NCBI RefSeq assembly: GCF_001420695.1
Contig: NZ_LJJB01000010.1
Span: 474,140 to 538,139 of the forward strand
Length of the DNA: 64,000 bases
Reading direction: 5' to 3'
Source of the DNA: Brevibacillus choshinensis
GTDB taxonomy: Bacteria; Bacillota; Bacilli; Brevibacillales; Brevibacillaceae
In this document: positions 16,507 to 24,659 of the stretch, one piece after another
Layout of the letters: every line of letters begins with the position of its first letter
How positions within the stretch are numbered: the stretch's first letter is position 1
Made by a program: the position numbers and the translations under genes
Notes under the pieces: model-generated
Databases searched by the model: none
Seen by the model: only the letters and a program-made list of their open reading frames with translations
Told to the model about the DNA's origin: nothing

Positions 16507-17802
16507 TTATACGCGGTCGTTTGTTGAATAGACAGGCGGAATTGAATTTGGGACAAACAAGGCGGATATCAGTGAAATAGCGCCGATTACGATGAGGAAG
16601 ATGCCTACCGGAACCCAAGAGCCATGAAAGGAGTGGATGAGCGCAGTCGCGATCAATGGTGCCATGCCTCCCGCTAAAGCTGCGCCTACCTGATAACCAA
16701 CCGAAATCCCCGTGTATCTCACCCGAGCACCAAACATGTCGGAAACAAGCGTCCCCATGACCGCAGTGATCACACCCCACAGCCCCATCCCCAAGACAGT
16801 GGCCAATGTCAACGTATAGACGGACTGGTAAGAGAGCAAGTGAAAATACGGAAAGGCAAAGAGAATCATGCCTGACGTTCCCACGATGAAGATACGCTTC
16901 CGACCGATCCTGTCCGCGAGCATCCCAATAAAAGGAATGACGAAAGCGGAAAACAACGTTCCCAGAGTGACCGCATTCAGCACCGATACTTTATCCATGT
17001 GAAGCTGTCCCGTCGCGTAGGAAATGACGAACGTTGCGAAAATATAGAAGGGGGCTGATTCGACCAGCTTTACCCCAATCGTCAGCAGTACTTCCTTTCG
17101 ATAGTGACGTAAGGTCTCTCCGAGCGGAAATTTGGAAACGCTGCCGCTGTCCTTGATCTGCTGAAAGTCTGGAGTTTCTTCCAGACCGCGCCGAATCCAT
17201 AAACCAACGAAAACCAGCACCACACTCAATAAAAATGGTACTCGCCAGCCCCAAGACAAAAACTGCTGTTCCGGGAGCAGCCCCATGATCGATATAGTCA
17301 CCGTTCCGAGGAGCATCCCGACAGCTGATCCCATCATCGGGATGCTACCGCCGAAGCCTCTCTTATTTTTGGGTGAATATTCCACCGCCAAAAGTAATGC
17401 CCCTCCCCATTCTCCGCCGATCCCAATTCCTTGTATCAGCCGAAGTAAAACCAATAAACAGGGAGCCCAGATCCCGATCCTTTCATAATCAGGCAAACAT
17501 CCGATCAACACGGTAGATAAGCCCATCAGCGCAAGCGTCACTACCAACGTTTTTTTCCGGCCAAGCTTGTCACCGATATGGCTAAAAATAATGCCGCCGA
17601 GCGGTCTGAATAAGTACGGGATGCCAAATGAAGCGTAAGCAAGGAGCAATCCCGCAAAAGAATCGAGCGTAGGGAAAAAGAGTTTGTTGAAGACAAGAGA
17701 TGCCATTGTTCCAAACAGTAAATAATCGTAATACTCAATGGAACTTCCAATCAGACTCGCTATCAATGCTCTCTTCGTTTGTGCAGCCCGCTTTTGCTTC
17801 AT
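16507..17802 (-). CDS. MFS transporter, metabolite:H+ symporter (MHS) family
   Basis: 431 aa; the start was moved two codons in, to the ATG behind GGAGGAGTG. Twelve membrane segments. Family marks: GSSIEYYDYLLFGTMASLVF at helix 1, FRPLGGIIFSHIGDKLGRKK (the loop 2-3 motif), RLIQGIGIGGEWGGALLLAVE in helix 4, and MLADRIGRKRIFI in the second half. Relatives carry dicarboxylates, citrate, shikimate, proline/betaine or aromatic acids with protons; the substrate here is unknown. The gene is divergent from the saccharopine-dehydrogenase-like gene, and the two may serve one metabolite. Confidence 0.85.
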   Translation of the reverse strand: MKQKRAAQTKRALIASLIGSSIEYYDYLLFGTMASLVFNKLFFPTLDSFAGLLLAYASFGIPYLFRPLGGIIFSHIGDKLGRKKTLVVTLALMGLSTVLIGCLPDYERIGIWAPCLLVLLRLIQGIGIGGEWGGALLLAVEYSPKNKRGFGGSIPMMGSAVGMLLGTVTISIMGLLPEQQFLSWGWRVPFLLSVVLVFVGLWIRRGLEETPDFQQIKDSGSVSKFPLGETLRHYRKEVLLTIGVKLVESAPFYIFATFVISYATGQLHMDKVSVLNAVTLGTLFSAFVIPFIGMLADRIGRKRIFIVGTSGMILFAFPYFHLLSYQSVYTLTLATVLGMGLWGVITAVMGTLVSDMFGARVRYTGISVGYQVGAALAGGMAPLIATALIHSFHGSWVPVGIFLIVIGAISLISALFVPNSIPPVYSTNDRV

Positions 17803-18039
17803 AATCACTCCTCCTCTGCCGTTCGACAGTTTTATTTAGTAACGGTCATGTAAATTGAATTTTCTAAATTTTACACCTACTCTCGTTTCTATGTCCATAG
17901 TTTTGTTGTATTTATTTGGAATTCGTTTTAATAAACGAACTATTAAGTTGCCTTTACTTGTTAACACCACAAAATAAACTAAAATAAACGAAAATACACA
18001 TATTTTACGCAACAAATAACACACAAAACACGATTGCTG

Positions 18040-18079
18040 TGTTATACTCAAAACCAAGCATCTGAATGTTCAGAAAATA
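18040..18079 (+). promoter_or_regulatory. Extended -10 promoter with candidate CodY box
   Basis: TGTTATACT at 18040-18048 is an extended -10. At 18065-18079 lies AATGTTCAGAAAATA, which matches the CodY consensus AATTTTCWGAAAATT at 13 of 15 positions and would sit at about +10 to +25. A weaker match is at 17856-17870. This would fit amino-acid-responsive repression of the gene at 18098. Confidence 0.45.
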
Positions 18080-18097
18080 TGACTTTTTGGAGGGTGA

Positions 18098-19288
18098 ATG
18101 GTCGTGAAAGTACTTTGCTTGGGTGGTGCCGGGAGAATTTGCCGGGAATCGATTCTGGATCTGGTACAGTATTCCAGTTTTGAGAAGATCACGGTCGCTG
18201 ATTTTAATGAAACGGAAGGGCGTGCTATCGTTGAATCCTTGAACGATCCGCGCGTCGACTTTGTCCAGATCAACGTTCGCGACCACGAAGACACCGTCAA
18301 CAAGATGAAAGGGTACGACATCGTCATGGATGGTACGACAATCACATTGAATGGCCTATCTACCGCATGCATCGCGGAAGCAGGCTGCCACGGAATCAAT
18401 CTGAATGGCTTTGGAGCAGAAGATGCTTACCATGACTTATTTCAAAAGCATAACAAGACGTGTGTACCGGGATTTGGCATGACGCCTGGTGTCACTCAGA
18501 TGATGGCGATGTATGCCGCAGGTCAGATGGATACAGTCGAGTCGGTTCGAGTCAGCCATGGCGCTTTTCGTCCGATTGCTTTTTCACGCTCGATCACCGA
18601 AACCACCACCTATGAGTATGATCCTCTTTTGCCTGGCCGAGTCGTATACGAAAACGGCGAATTCTTACAAGTCCCTCCTTTTGCCCGACCGCGTGAAATC
18701 GTTTTGCCTGAGCCTTATGGCAAGACCGTCCAATACATCATTCCCCACGCCGAGACGAAAACGTTGGCGGCTGCCCTCGCCGACAAAAACGTCCAGCTCA
18801 TCGAGGTCCGCGGTACATGGCCCGCAAAAAATATGCAACTGGTCCGGGCCCTCTACGATTGGGGCTTCATGCGCAATGATGCGATTTCCGTTAATGGCAA
18901 AGAAATTGGCATCCTCGATTGCATCAGTGAATATTTGTTCCACTCCACAGAAGGCCAGGAAACGGAACTGTATGGCTATTCCTTGCACGTAGAGGTAATC
19001 GGTGTAAAAGACGGACGTCGCGTGCAGCACGTACTCTACCATACACATCCTGCTTCTGATGGAACGGTGGAAGGATGGGAAAAGCTGCGCGCCTATACCC
19101 GCAATGTCGGAATCCCTATGGCGATTGCGACTGAATTGATCGCGAAAGGCCATGTGAAAAAGACGGGCGTACTTATCCCTGAAGATGCGTTTGAGCCAGC
19201 GGAAATATTCGCTGAGCTGGAGAAGCGGGGAATTTTCATGCATGAGGAGATTACGCAGCTCGATGAGTCGGTGCAGGTGGTTAGGTAG
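18098..19288 (+). CDS. Saccharopine dehydrogenase-like oxidoreductase
   Basis: 396 aa. The N-terminal Rossmann fold VKVLCLGGAGRICRESILDL (G-GxGxI/V type) and the D-FNETEGRA cofactor strand (about residues 36-43) fit the saccharopine dehydrogenase NADP-binding family. The middle GINLNGFGAEDAYHDLF and VPGFGMTPGVTQMMAMYAA are typical of the LYS9-like branch. The family makes or splits N-linked amino acid conjugates such as saccharopine; the actual substrate is not known. Monocistronic, with GGAGGG before the start (a GTG two codons later is also possible) and a strong terminator. The candidate CodY site suggests a link to amino acid metabolism. Confidence 0.8.
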   Translation: MVVKVLCLGGAGRICRESILDLVQYSSFEKITVADFNETEGRAIVESLNDPRVDFVQINVRDHEDTVNKMKGYDIVMDGTTITLNGLSTACIAEAGCHGINLNGFGAEDAYHDLFQKHNKTCVPGFGMTPGVTQMMAMYAAGQMDTVESVRVSHGAFRPIAFSRSITETTTYEYDPLLPGRVVYENGEFLQVPPFARPREIVLPEPYGKTVQYIIPHAETKTLAAALADKNVQLIEVRGTWPAKNMQLVRALYDWGFMRNDAISVNGKEIGILDCISEYLFHSTEGQETELYGYSLHVEVIGVKDGRRVQHVLYHTHPASDGTVEGWEKLRAYTRNVGIPMAIATELIAKGHVKKTGVLIPEDAFEPAEIFAELEKRGIFMHEEITQLDESVQVVR

Positions 19289-19299
19289 CCCTTCGAAAC

Positions 19300-19335
19300 C
19301 CAAAAAGGTACCCCATTTCAATGGAGTACCTTTTT
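19300..19335. terminator. Bidirectional terminator
   Basis: AAAAAGGTACCCCATT pairs with AATGGAGTACCTTTTT. It shares the GGTAC-CC/GG-GTACC stem core with the hairpins at 22881 and 34351. Confidence 0.85.
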
Positions 19336-19339
19336 TTAC

Positions 19340-20119
19340 TTATCGAACCTGAAAGGAAACACTGCCCATTCCATCATAATTTGCCGTTACCGAATCCCCT
19401 TTGTTTACCATGATGGCCTCTGTAATCCCACCGGATAAGATGATCGAGCCTTTGGCTATTTTCCCTTTTCCATTGTGAGAAAGCATATTCGCCAGCACGG
19501 CAACCGAATTTGCCGGGTTTCCTAAAACTGCGGCGCTAACTCCATCTGCTCGTAATTCGCCATTTGTAAACATCGTTACACCAATCTCATCTAGCTCACA
19601 TTCATTTGGTCGAAATCGTCTCTTTCCAAAAACGACTCTTGCCGCAGAGGTGTTATCCGCGATTACGTCTGGAAGCTTGAATACAAAATCAGTATAACGG
19701 CTATCGATAATTTCTAAAGCAGGTAAAACCCATTCCGTTTTTGACAGTACTTCTTCCATTGTCATATTTGGACCTTCCACATCCTCTGCAAGAATAAAGG
19801 CAATTTCAGCCTCTACTTTCGGATGTATGAAATCCTCTATCAAGAGTTCACCTTCATCAGGAACATTCATGTAGTCAAAAATATAACCGTAGATTGGCTC
19901 ATTGATATTCATTTGCTTCATTTTTGCTTGACTCGTAATGCCCATTTTGTACGCGAGGATTTTATGCCCTTGATTCTTTTTCAATTGAACGAGTTCATTT
20001 TGTACCTGATATGCCATTGCGATATCGAATTCAGGATTTTTTTCGGTTATACAAGAAACAGCTTTGTGGTTTTCTTCCGCCTTGAGTAAACGTATAGCCA
20101 GTTCTCTGCAGTCAAGCAT
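19340..20119 (-). CDS. 2-oxopent-4-enoate hydratase / 4-oxalocrotonate decarboxylase family enzyme
   Basis: 259 aa from the ATG of MLDCRELAIRLLKAEE; GGAGG lies 8 bases upstream, and the longer frame has no such site. The XylI/XylJ/MhpD family marks are present: AYKMGITSQAKMKQM, then HPKVEAEIAFILAEDVEGPN with the two metal-binding Glu, and PALEIIDSRYTDFVFKLPDV. These Mg2+ or Mn2+ enzymes act late in catechol meta-cleavage, either decarboxylating 2-oxo-3-hexenedioate or hydrating 2-oxopent-4-enoate. Sequence alone does not separate the two. It is in one operon with a 4-OT tautomerase and a ring-cleaving dioxygenase. Confidence 0.85.
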   Translation of the reverse strand: MLDCRELAIRLLKAEENHKAVSCITEKNPEFDIAMAYQVQNELVQLKKNQGHKILAYKMGITSQAKMKQMNINEPIYGYIFDYMNVPDEGELLIEDFIHPKVEAEIAFILAEDVEGPNMTMEEVLSKTEWVLPALEIIDSRYTDFVFKLPDVIADNTSAARVVFGKRRFRPNECELDEIGVTMFTNGELRADGVSAAVLGNPANSVAVLANMLSHNGKGKIAKGSIILSGGITEAIMVNKGDSVTANYDGMGSVSFQVR

Positions 20120-20161
20120 GTAAAATGCCTCCGATCTCCACGATGACACAGTCACCGTTTC

Positions 20162-20347
20162 TTACATTTCGCTTTTTAAACGATCGCCTACCGCAAAATG
20201 ATTTTTGGGTACCTCGTTTACAATCACACGAATGCTAGACAAAGGGGCCCCCAGTGATTCGTGAACTGTACGCGCAACATTACGTATGCATTGTTCTATG
20301 GTTTCTTGTTCTCTACCTTCCAGCATCATAATTTGTATGATTGGCAT
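20162..20347 (-). CDS. 4-oxalocrotonate tautomerase-family protein
   Basis: 61 aa from the ATG of MPIIQIMMLEGREQETIEQC, with GGGAGGAGG 8 bases upstream. Removal of Met exposes Pro1, the catalytic base of the 4-OT superfamily. The next segments (LSSIRVIVNEVPKNHFAVG) supply the usual Arg of the active site (Arg about 39). The enzyme isomerises 2-hydroxymuconate-type dienols to the keto form in the cytoplasm. It sits between the dioxygenase and the XylI-type enzyme, which matches the order of the oxalocrotonate branch of meta-cleavage. Confidence 0.85.
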   Translation of the reverse strand: MPIIQIMMLEGREQETIEQCIRNVARTVHESLGAPLSSIRVIVNEVPKNHFAVGDRLKSEM

Positions 20348-20377
20348 GTTTGTTCCTCCTCCCTTGAAGTCATGCAC

Positions 20378-21160
20378 TCATCCGAACTGCCAAACGCTGT
20401 GGCTCAGGTTTCCATATCGGTAACTGCGGTGTAGCAGTTTCGCTGTTTGCTCATTATCAGCTGCACCCATCGCGTAGAAAAGGGGAACAAAGTGCTCATT
20501 TCCATATGGCGGCACGGCAAGGTTTGCGTTTGGTGCTACAGAATCGTAGGTAAAGAGTGATTCTAGGTCCCAATTACGTAAACCGCTTTCCAGCCACTCA
20601 TCAAAGCTAAGTGCCCATGGATCGATCTCCCCATCCTCTGCTCCCCAATTTAAAGCCCTAAGATTATGAACTGTTCCTCCGCTGCCAATAATCAAAACAT
20701 CTTTTTCTCTTAATCCAGATAAAGACCTACCGATTTGATATTGCTCCTTGGGTGTGAGTTTCGGGTTTACAGACATGGAAATGACCGGAATGTCTACATG
20801 AGGATAAAGCAACCTGAGGACGACCCACGCCCCATGATCCAAGCCCCGTTCCGTTTCAACATCAAACGGGATTCCCTGTTTCGTGAACAGGTCTTCGATT
20901 TCCTTGGTGATTGTTTGGTTGCCTCGAGCTGGATATTCAATCCGGTACAATGCTTCTGGAAAACCTCCAAAATCATAAATGGTCTTATACTCATCGACAT
21001 CACTGACTCGTTGTACGGATGATTCCCAATGAGCGGAGAACAAGACAATCGCTTTTGGTTTTGGCAATGTACGACCTAATGTATTTAGAAACTGCGTGTA
21101 TTCATTATCCTCAATCGCTAGTAAAGGCGCTCCGTGAGCGACGAAAAATGACGGTAACAT
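20378..21160 (-). CDS. Extradiol ring-cleaving dioxygenase, DODA/LigB type
   Basis: 260 aa. It is a class III extradiol dioxygenase: VAHGAPLLAIEDNEY at the N-terminus (first metal His), IVLFSAHWESSVQ (second His), ERGLDHGAWVVLRLLYP (catalytic His), and SGGTVHNLRALNW. These enzymes use Fe2+ (or Zn2+ in DODA relatives) to open catechols. The neighbours, a tautomerase and an XylI-type enzyme, indicate a meta-cleavage route, but no ring hydroxylase and no semialdehyde dehydrogenase lie nearby. The substrate is unknown, and it may instead serve quinone or catechol detoxification. Confidence 0.85.
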   Translation of the reverse strand: MLPSFFVAHGAPLLAIEDNEYTQFLNTLGRTLPKPKAIVLFSAHWESSVQRVSDVDEYKTIYDFGGFPEALYRIEYPARGNQTITKEIEDLFTKQGIPFDVETERGLDHGAWVVLRLLYPHVDIPVISMSVNPKLTPKEQYQIGRSLSGLREKDVLIIGSGGTVHNLRALNWGAEDGEIDPWALSFDEWLESGLRNWDLESLFTYDSVAPNANLAVPPYGNEHFVPLFYAMGAADNEQTAKLLHRSYRYGNLSHSVWQFG

Positions 21161-21195
21161 GTTCTCTTCCTCCCTGGTGTTATTTACGACCCCCG

Positions 21196-21840
21196 TTACT
21201 TCTTCAAATCATCGAGAAGCCACTTCGTAAAATCCTGTTGGTTTTTTATCGAAACCGAATGCCCTTCCTCATAAGTCTGGAAGGTGACATCGGCACCCAA
21301 GCTTCCGTAGAGATCATTGCTTTCTAAGCCCCACTCGTAGGGAAGAATGTTGTCAAATTGACCATGTGAAAGAAAGACAGAAAGTTGATCGACAGGTTGT
21401 TTCCTGTATTCTTCCTTGACGAATCCTGGGATGTATCCACTGAGTGCAACAATCCCTTTTACGCGATTCCCCAATGTCAAACCAAGAGTCTTTGCGAGAA
21501 TCGCGCCTTGGCTAAAGCCAAGCAAGTACAAGCGACTGCGATCGATCGGGTATTGATCGGCAGCATAGTCAATAAAGCTTGTCAGGTTGTGTACGGCTTG
21601 ATCAAAGACTTCTCTATGCGGTTTCCCATATCCCTGGATGGTGAAAAATGCATATCCTGGTGGCTGTGGAAGATGTCCCCGAATACTGAAAATGTAGAAT
21701 TTCTCTTCCAGTCCATCTACGAGTGACAACATGTTCTGTTCATTACTCCCTATGCCATGCATCAAAAATAAAGCTGGATAGGTTTGATTCGGGTCGGCTT
21801 GTTTTGGTCGACGAAGTTCATAAAGCATTGGTGAATTCAT
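21196..21840 (-). CDS. Alpha/beta hydrolase, carboxylesterase/phospholipase type (MhqD-like)
   Basis: 214 aa from the ATG of MNSPMLYELRRP, with AAAGG 8 bases upstream. The catalytic triad is visible: nucleophile in LLGFSQGAILAK (Ser about 114), Asp in SHGQFDNILPYEWG (about 165) and His in YEEGHSVSIKNQQDF (about 196). ALFLMHGIGSNEQNMLS is the oxyanion region. The family is cytosolic esterases; the layout resembles Bacillus MhqD, which sits in a regulon answering hydroquinones and catechols. Placement next to a catechol-type dioxygenase fits that picture. A cupin-HTH regulator is divergent from it. Confidence 0.8.
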   Translation of the reverse strand: MNSPMLYELRRPKQADPNQTYPALFLMHGIGSNEQNMLSLVDGLEEKFYIFSIRGHLPQPPGYAFFTIQGYGKPHREVFDQAVHNLTSFIDYAADQYPIDRSRLYLLGFSQGAILAKTLGLTLGNRVKGIVALSGYIPGFVKEEYRKQPVDQLSVFLSHGQFDNILPYEWGLESNDLYGSLGADVTFQTYEEGHSVSIKNQQDFTKWLLDDLKK

Positions 21841-22050
21841 AGTTCGCATCCTTTCTCACTTTTGTATCTTTATAAGAATATAATATTCATATTAAAAAAC
21901 TTTTTGGATAAAAAAAAACATCGCCCGATGATTCTTCTTTTTTTGATAAGGCTATTGATTCGTTATGTATAAGATAACAATAGATGATATAGAACGTCAA
22001 CGATCATTTTGCTAATATAGAAATATGTTTTTTATTAGGAAACATTAGAG

Positions 22051-22599
22051 GTGGTTAAACTGGATATTGGGTCAAAAATTCGTGCGATACGTAAAAGAAA
22101 AAAAATAACCATTGCACAGATGTGTGAAGCAACAGGACTTTCAAAGGGTTTCATCAGTAATGTGGAAAACAATAATACCTCCCCATCCTTTCAAACGCTT
22201 CAAACAATCGCCAGCTTTTTAGGGGTTCCTTTGCCTTACTTATTGTTAGAAAAGCAGCAGCATATGCGTGTTGTCAGAAAAGATACGAGGAGGTACAGTT
22301 CCTTTCATCAATTGAAGATCGAGCATTTAACTTCCAAGAGTGGACTCAGAATGATGATTGTAGAATTCCCTCCAGGGGCTTCCATGGGAGAACCACATTC
22401 CCATGAGGGAGAAGAGTGCCATTTTGTGATGGAAGGAAGACTTCTCGCCGAACAAGGAGAGGACTCCGTTACGCTAGAGGAAGGTGACTCGTTCAGTTGG
22501 AATGCGAGCGTGCCACATTATGTAAAAAATATTGGGGATGAAAAAGCGGTTGTATTGATTGCTATTTACTCGGATGCTGAACTGCATGATTTGCTGTAG
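22051..22599 (+). CDS. XRE-type HTH regulator with C-terminal cupin domain
   Basis: 182 aa. The HTH_3 domain is at about 5-60 (IGSKIRAIRKRKKITIAQMC, LSKGFISNVENNNTSPSFQT) and the cupin at about 105-175 (PPGASMGEPHSHEGEECHFV with three metal-ligand-like residues, then LEEGDSFSWNASVPHYVKN). Such regulators sense small ligands in the cupin pocket. The start is unclear: the ribosome site AGAGGTGG overlaps the GTG at 22051, and a CTG at 22060 is better spaced. It is divergent from the hydrolase-dioxygenase-tautomerase group, which is the likely target. Confidence 0.85.
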   Translation: MVKLDIGSKIRAIRKRKKITIAQMCEATGLSKGFISNVENNNTSPSFQTLQTIASFLGVPLPYLLLEKQQHMRVVRKDTRRYSSFHQLKIEHLTSKSGLRMMIVEFPPGASMGEPHSHEGEECHFVMEGRLLAEQGEDSVTLEEGDSFSWNASVPHYVKNIGDEKAVVLIAIYSDAELHDLL

Positions 22600-22609
22600 A
22601 GAAAAAACA

Positions 22610-22852
22610 CTAAACAAAAGACTTATCCATTTGCTCCTGGTTCGGTGACTGAGCCGAGCCAACAAATAGGAAACGACCACGGAGAAGATCACAATTCCGT
22701 AGAAGCCCGCGCCAATTCCGATCCCGATCCCCCCGGCGAGGAAGATCATCGCGGCCGATAAATAATCCCAGTATGGCACTAACAATGATACGAAAGTACA
22801 TCTCCAGATTCTTGACGACATGTACTTCACACATTTCATTCAAAATTTCCAA
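22610..22852 (-). pseudogene. Broken mgtC copy with internal deletion
   Basis: The first part encodes MEILNEMCEVHVVKNLEMYF then RIIVSAILGLFIG, matching the N-terminus of the intact MgtC at 15955-16476. Immediately after, in another frame, comes SAAMIFLAGGIGIGIGAGFY then GIVIFSVVVSYLLARLSHR, which matches its C-terminal helices. The junction lies in the sequence coding FIG/SAA (about 22754), so roughly 75-80 codons and the frame were lost. The ribosome site and start are still present, but no functional protein can result. Confidence 0.85.
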
Positions 22853-22880
22853 AGGTCTTACCCCGGTAAGCAGAAAACAA

Positions 22881-22917
22881 AACAGGTACCCCGTCTGAGA
22901 CGGAGTACCTGTTTTTG
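22881..22917. terminator. Rho-independent terminator
   Basis: AACAGGTACCCCGTCT pairs with AGACGGAGTACCTGTT. T-rich tails on both sides. It ends the DUF4127 operon on -. Confidence 0.85.
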
Positions 22918-22930
22918 CTGGTAGCTTTCG

Positions 22931-24619
22931 TTATTCCCGTTCAATCGTCATTTCCGGACCGATGAATACTTCAAACAATCGCTCCCAGGGCAGCACGATC
23001 TCTACGTCATCGAGGCTTGCGATTTTGCCAGTGAACGTATGGCTGCCTCGTTTGCCAATGTCGATGGATTGATTCGCGAAGTAGTTTTCATACCAGTCAT
23101 CCACTGCTGGAGACAGCTCTTCTACGACAAAATCATTGACTTCTTCAAAGTCATCACCCAGTCCCCATTCGTTGCCACCCAGTTTTTTGACCAATGCCCG
23201 AGCGTCAGCCATGACTTCGTTGCGGTAGTTGTGATCGTTGGCAAAAGAAGAGAGCAAAAGATTCACATGAGCCTCTGCTGCTTCGACTGTTAGGGGGATA
23301 CCGAACTGGTTGCCCTTTTGTAGAAAAGCCATGCGTTGAAGGCCTTGTCCCAAAGCACTGCCCATGTTGTTCCCTGCTGTCCCCCACCCGGTATAGGAAA
23401 GCAAAGCAGGCAGCTTCACTTCATCCTGCAGGCGTTCGATCAGATCAGCATCTGCCTTGTTCGTGATCGTCACGTCTGTCACGGCTACGCGTTTGCCATC
23501 TTCCAAATGTTCGTTGATCGCGGCGACAAAGTCATCCAGCGCTTCTCTTCTGTCTGCTTTGCTCTCACCAGGCTCCGAGGGAGTATTGACCATCAAGACA
23601 AGGTCAGCGTCGGCCGCATCACGCACCGGTTTTCCCCCCGCCGCGACGATATGCTTGTCCACACTCTCGTCAAACGTCGTATCTTCAAACGGCGCAGTCC
23701 AATCGCTTCCGTCCATGCCAGAGTACTCGACCGCTACTTTGGGATGAATGCCCAATTGTTCAAGAGAAAGTCGGCTGACGAGAACGGTACCAACTTCATC
23801 TGCTCCAGGGAAAATGGCGGTTCGATCCTCGACGTGGAGGTCCTCCGCTTTTTCGACCAACGCTTCTCGTTCAGCACGATGCAGTCCATGAGGAGCGGCA
23901 TCATCTTGAGCGAGTACGAGGTAATCGATCGTTCCATCCTTCACCCAGTCGATTAACAAGGAATTGATTTTATGGTTGCGTTCGCGAGCATCCAGATAAT
24001 CTTGCAGAACAGCTTCCGGGATGAGCTCCTCCAGCTCCTCCAGACGATCCTCTTTTTCCGTCATTCCGAGATTGTGCACCTCATCATACAGGATCGCCCA
24101 CTCCCTGATCTGATCGTAATATTTCAACGTCTCAGGATCAGTAGCCGTAACAGCCAAGCGCTGGATCGTATCAAACACGTAGATCGGCTTTTTCGGTTCC
24201 TTTGCTTTCAATCGCTTGATGGCTTTGATGTTGGACAGTGCATCTTCATACGATTGGTCGGCGGTACGGGAAGCCACGAGCCCTCCGTACGCCAGCATAC
24301 TGACAGAAATGACGGAACCGTCCACTTCATCTGCCTCGTCGAGCAGCCAGTCGCCGATCTCCTCTCCATCTCCCGGAGTCGTGAAGTGCCCGAGCATGTC
24401 TTCATCCGGCATGATTGTTTCTACTCCCCCGGCTCGCGAGGTCATCATGGGAAAATACGTATTGACCGGACGATCATCCAGAGGAACCAGGGCGATACGG
24501 GCAATCGGCTTGGGTGACGATTGCTTGGCTTGCACCATACTCATTTGACCAAAAGGCAGCATTCCTGTCAGCAGCGTGGCCATCGCGACAGTGGAAATCA
24601 CAACTCTCAACTTTTTCAT
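22931..24619 (-). CDS. DUF4127-family exported protein
   Basis: 562 aa with a signal-peptide-like N-terminus (KKLRVVISTVAMATLLTGML, cleavage near VQA-K at 31). The DUF4127 opening IALVPLDDRPVNTYFPMM is followed by SVSMLAYGGLVASRT, DTIQRLAVTAT and DYLVLAQDDAAPHGLHR, all typical of this family of Bacillales proteins. The biochemical function is not known to me; the conserved Asp/His/Arg clusters suggest an enzyme. It is the last gene of the ABC uptake/FAD oxidoreductase operon, which hints at a role in handling the same carbohydrate-like substrate outside the membrane. Confidence 0.85.
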   Translation of the reverse strand: MKKLRVVISTVAMATLLTGMLPFGQMSMVQAKQSSPKPIARIALVPLDDRPVNTYFPMMTSRAGGVETIMPDEDMLGHFTTPGDGEEIGDWLLDEADEVDGSVISVSMLAYGGLVASRTADQSYEDALSNIKAIKRLKAKEPKKPIYVFDTIQRLAVTATDPETLKYYDQIREWAILYDEVHNLGMTEKEDRLEELEELIPEAVLQDYLDARERNHKINSLLIDWVKDGTIDYLVLAQDDAAPHGLHRAEREALVEKAEDLHVEDRTAIFPGADEVGTVLVSRLSLEQLGIHPKVAVEYSGMDGSDWTAPFEDTTFDESVDKHIVAAGGKPVRDAADADLVLMVNTPSEPGESKADRREALDDFVAAINEHLEDGKRVAVTDVTITNKADADLIERLQDEVKLPALLSYTGWGTAGNNMGSALGQGLQRMAFLQKGNQFGIPLTVEAAEAHVNLLLSSFANDHNYRNEVMADARALVKKLGGNEWGLGDDFEEVNDFVVEELSPAVDDWYENYFANQSIDIGKRGSHTFTGKIASLDDVEIVLPWERLFEVFIGPEMTIERE

Positions 24620-24659
24620 CGTTTCGACTCCTTTCCAAATGAACGAAATGATTGACGAT

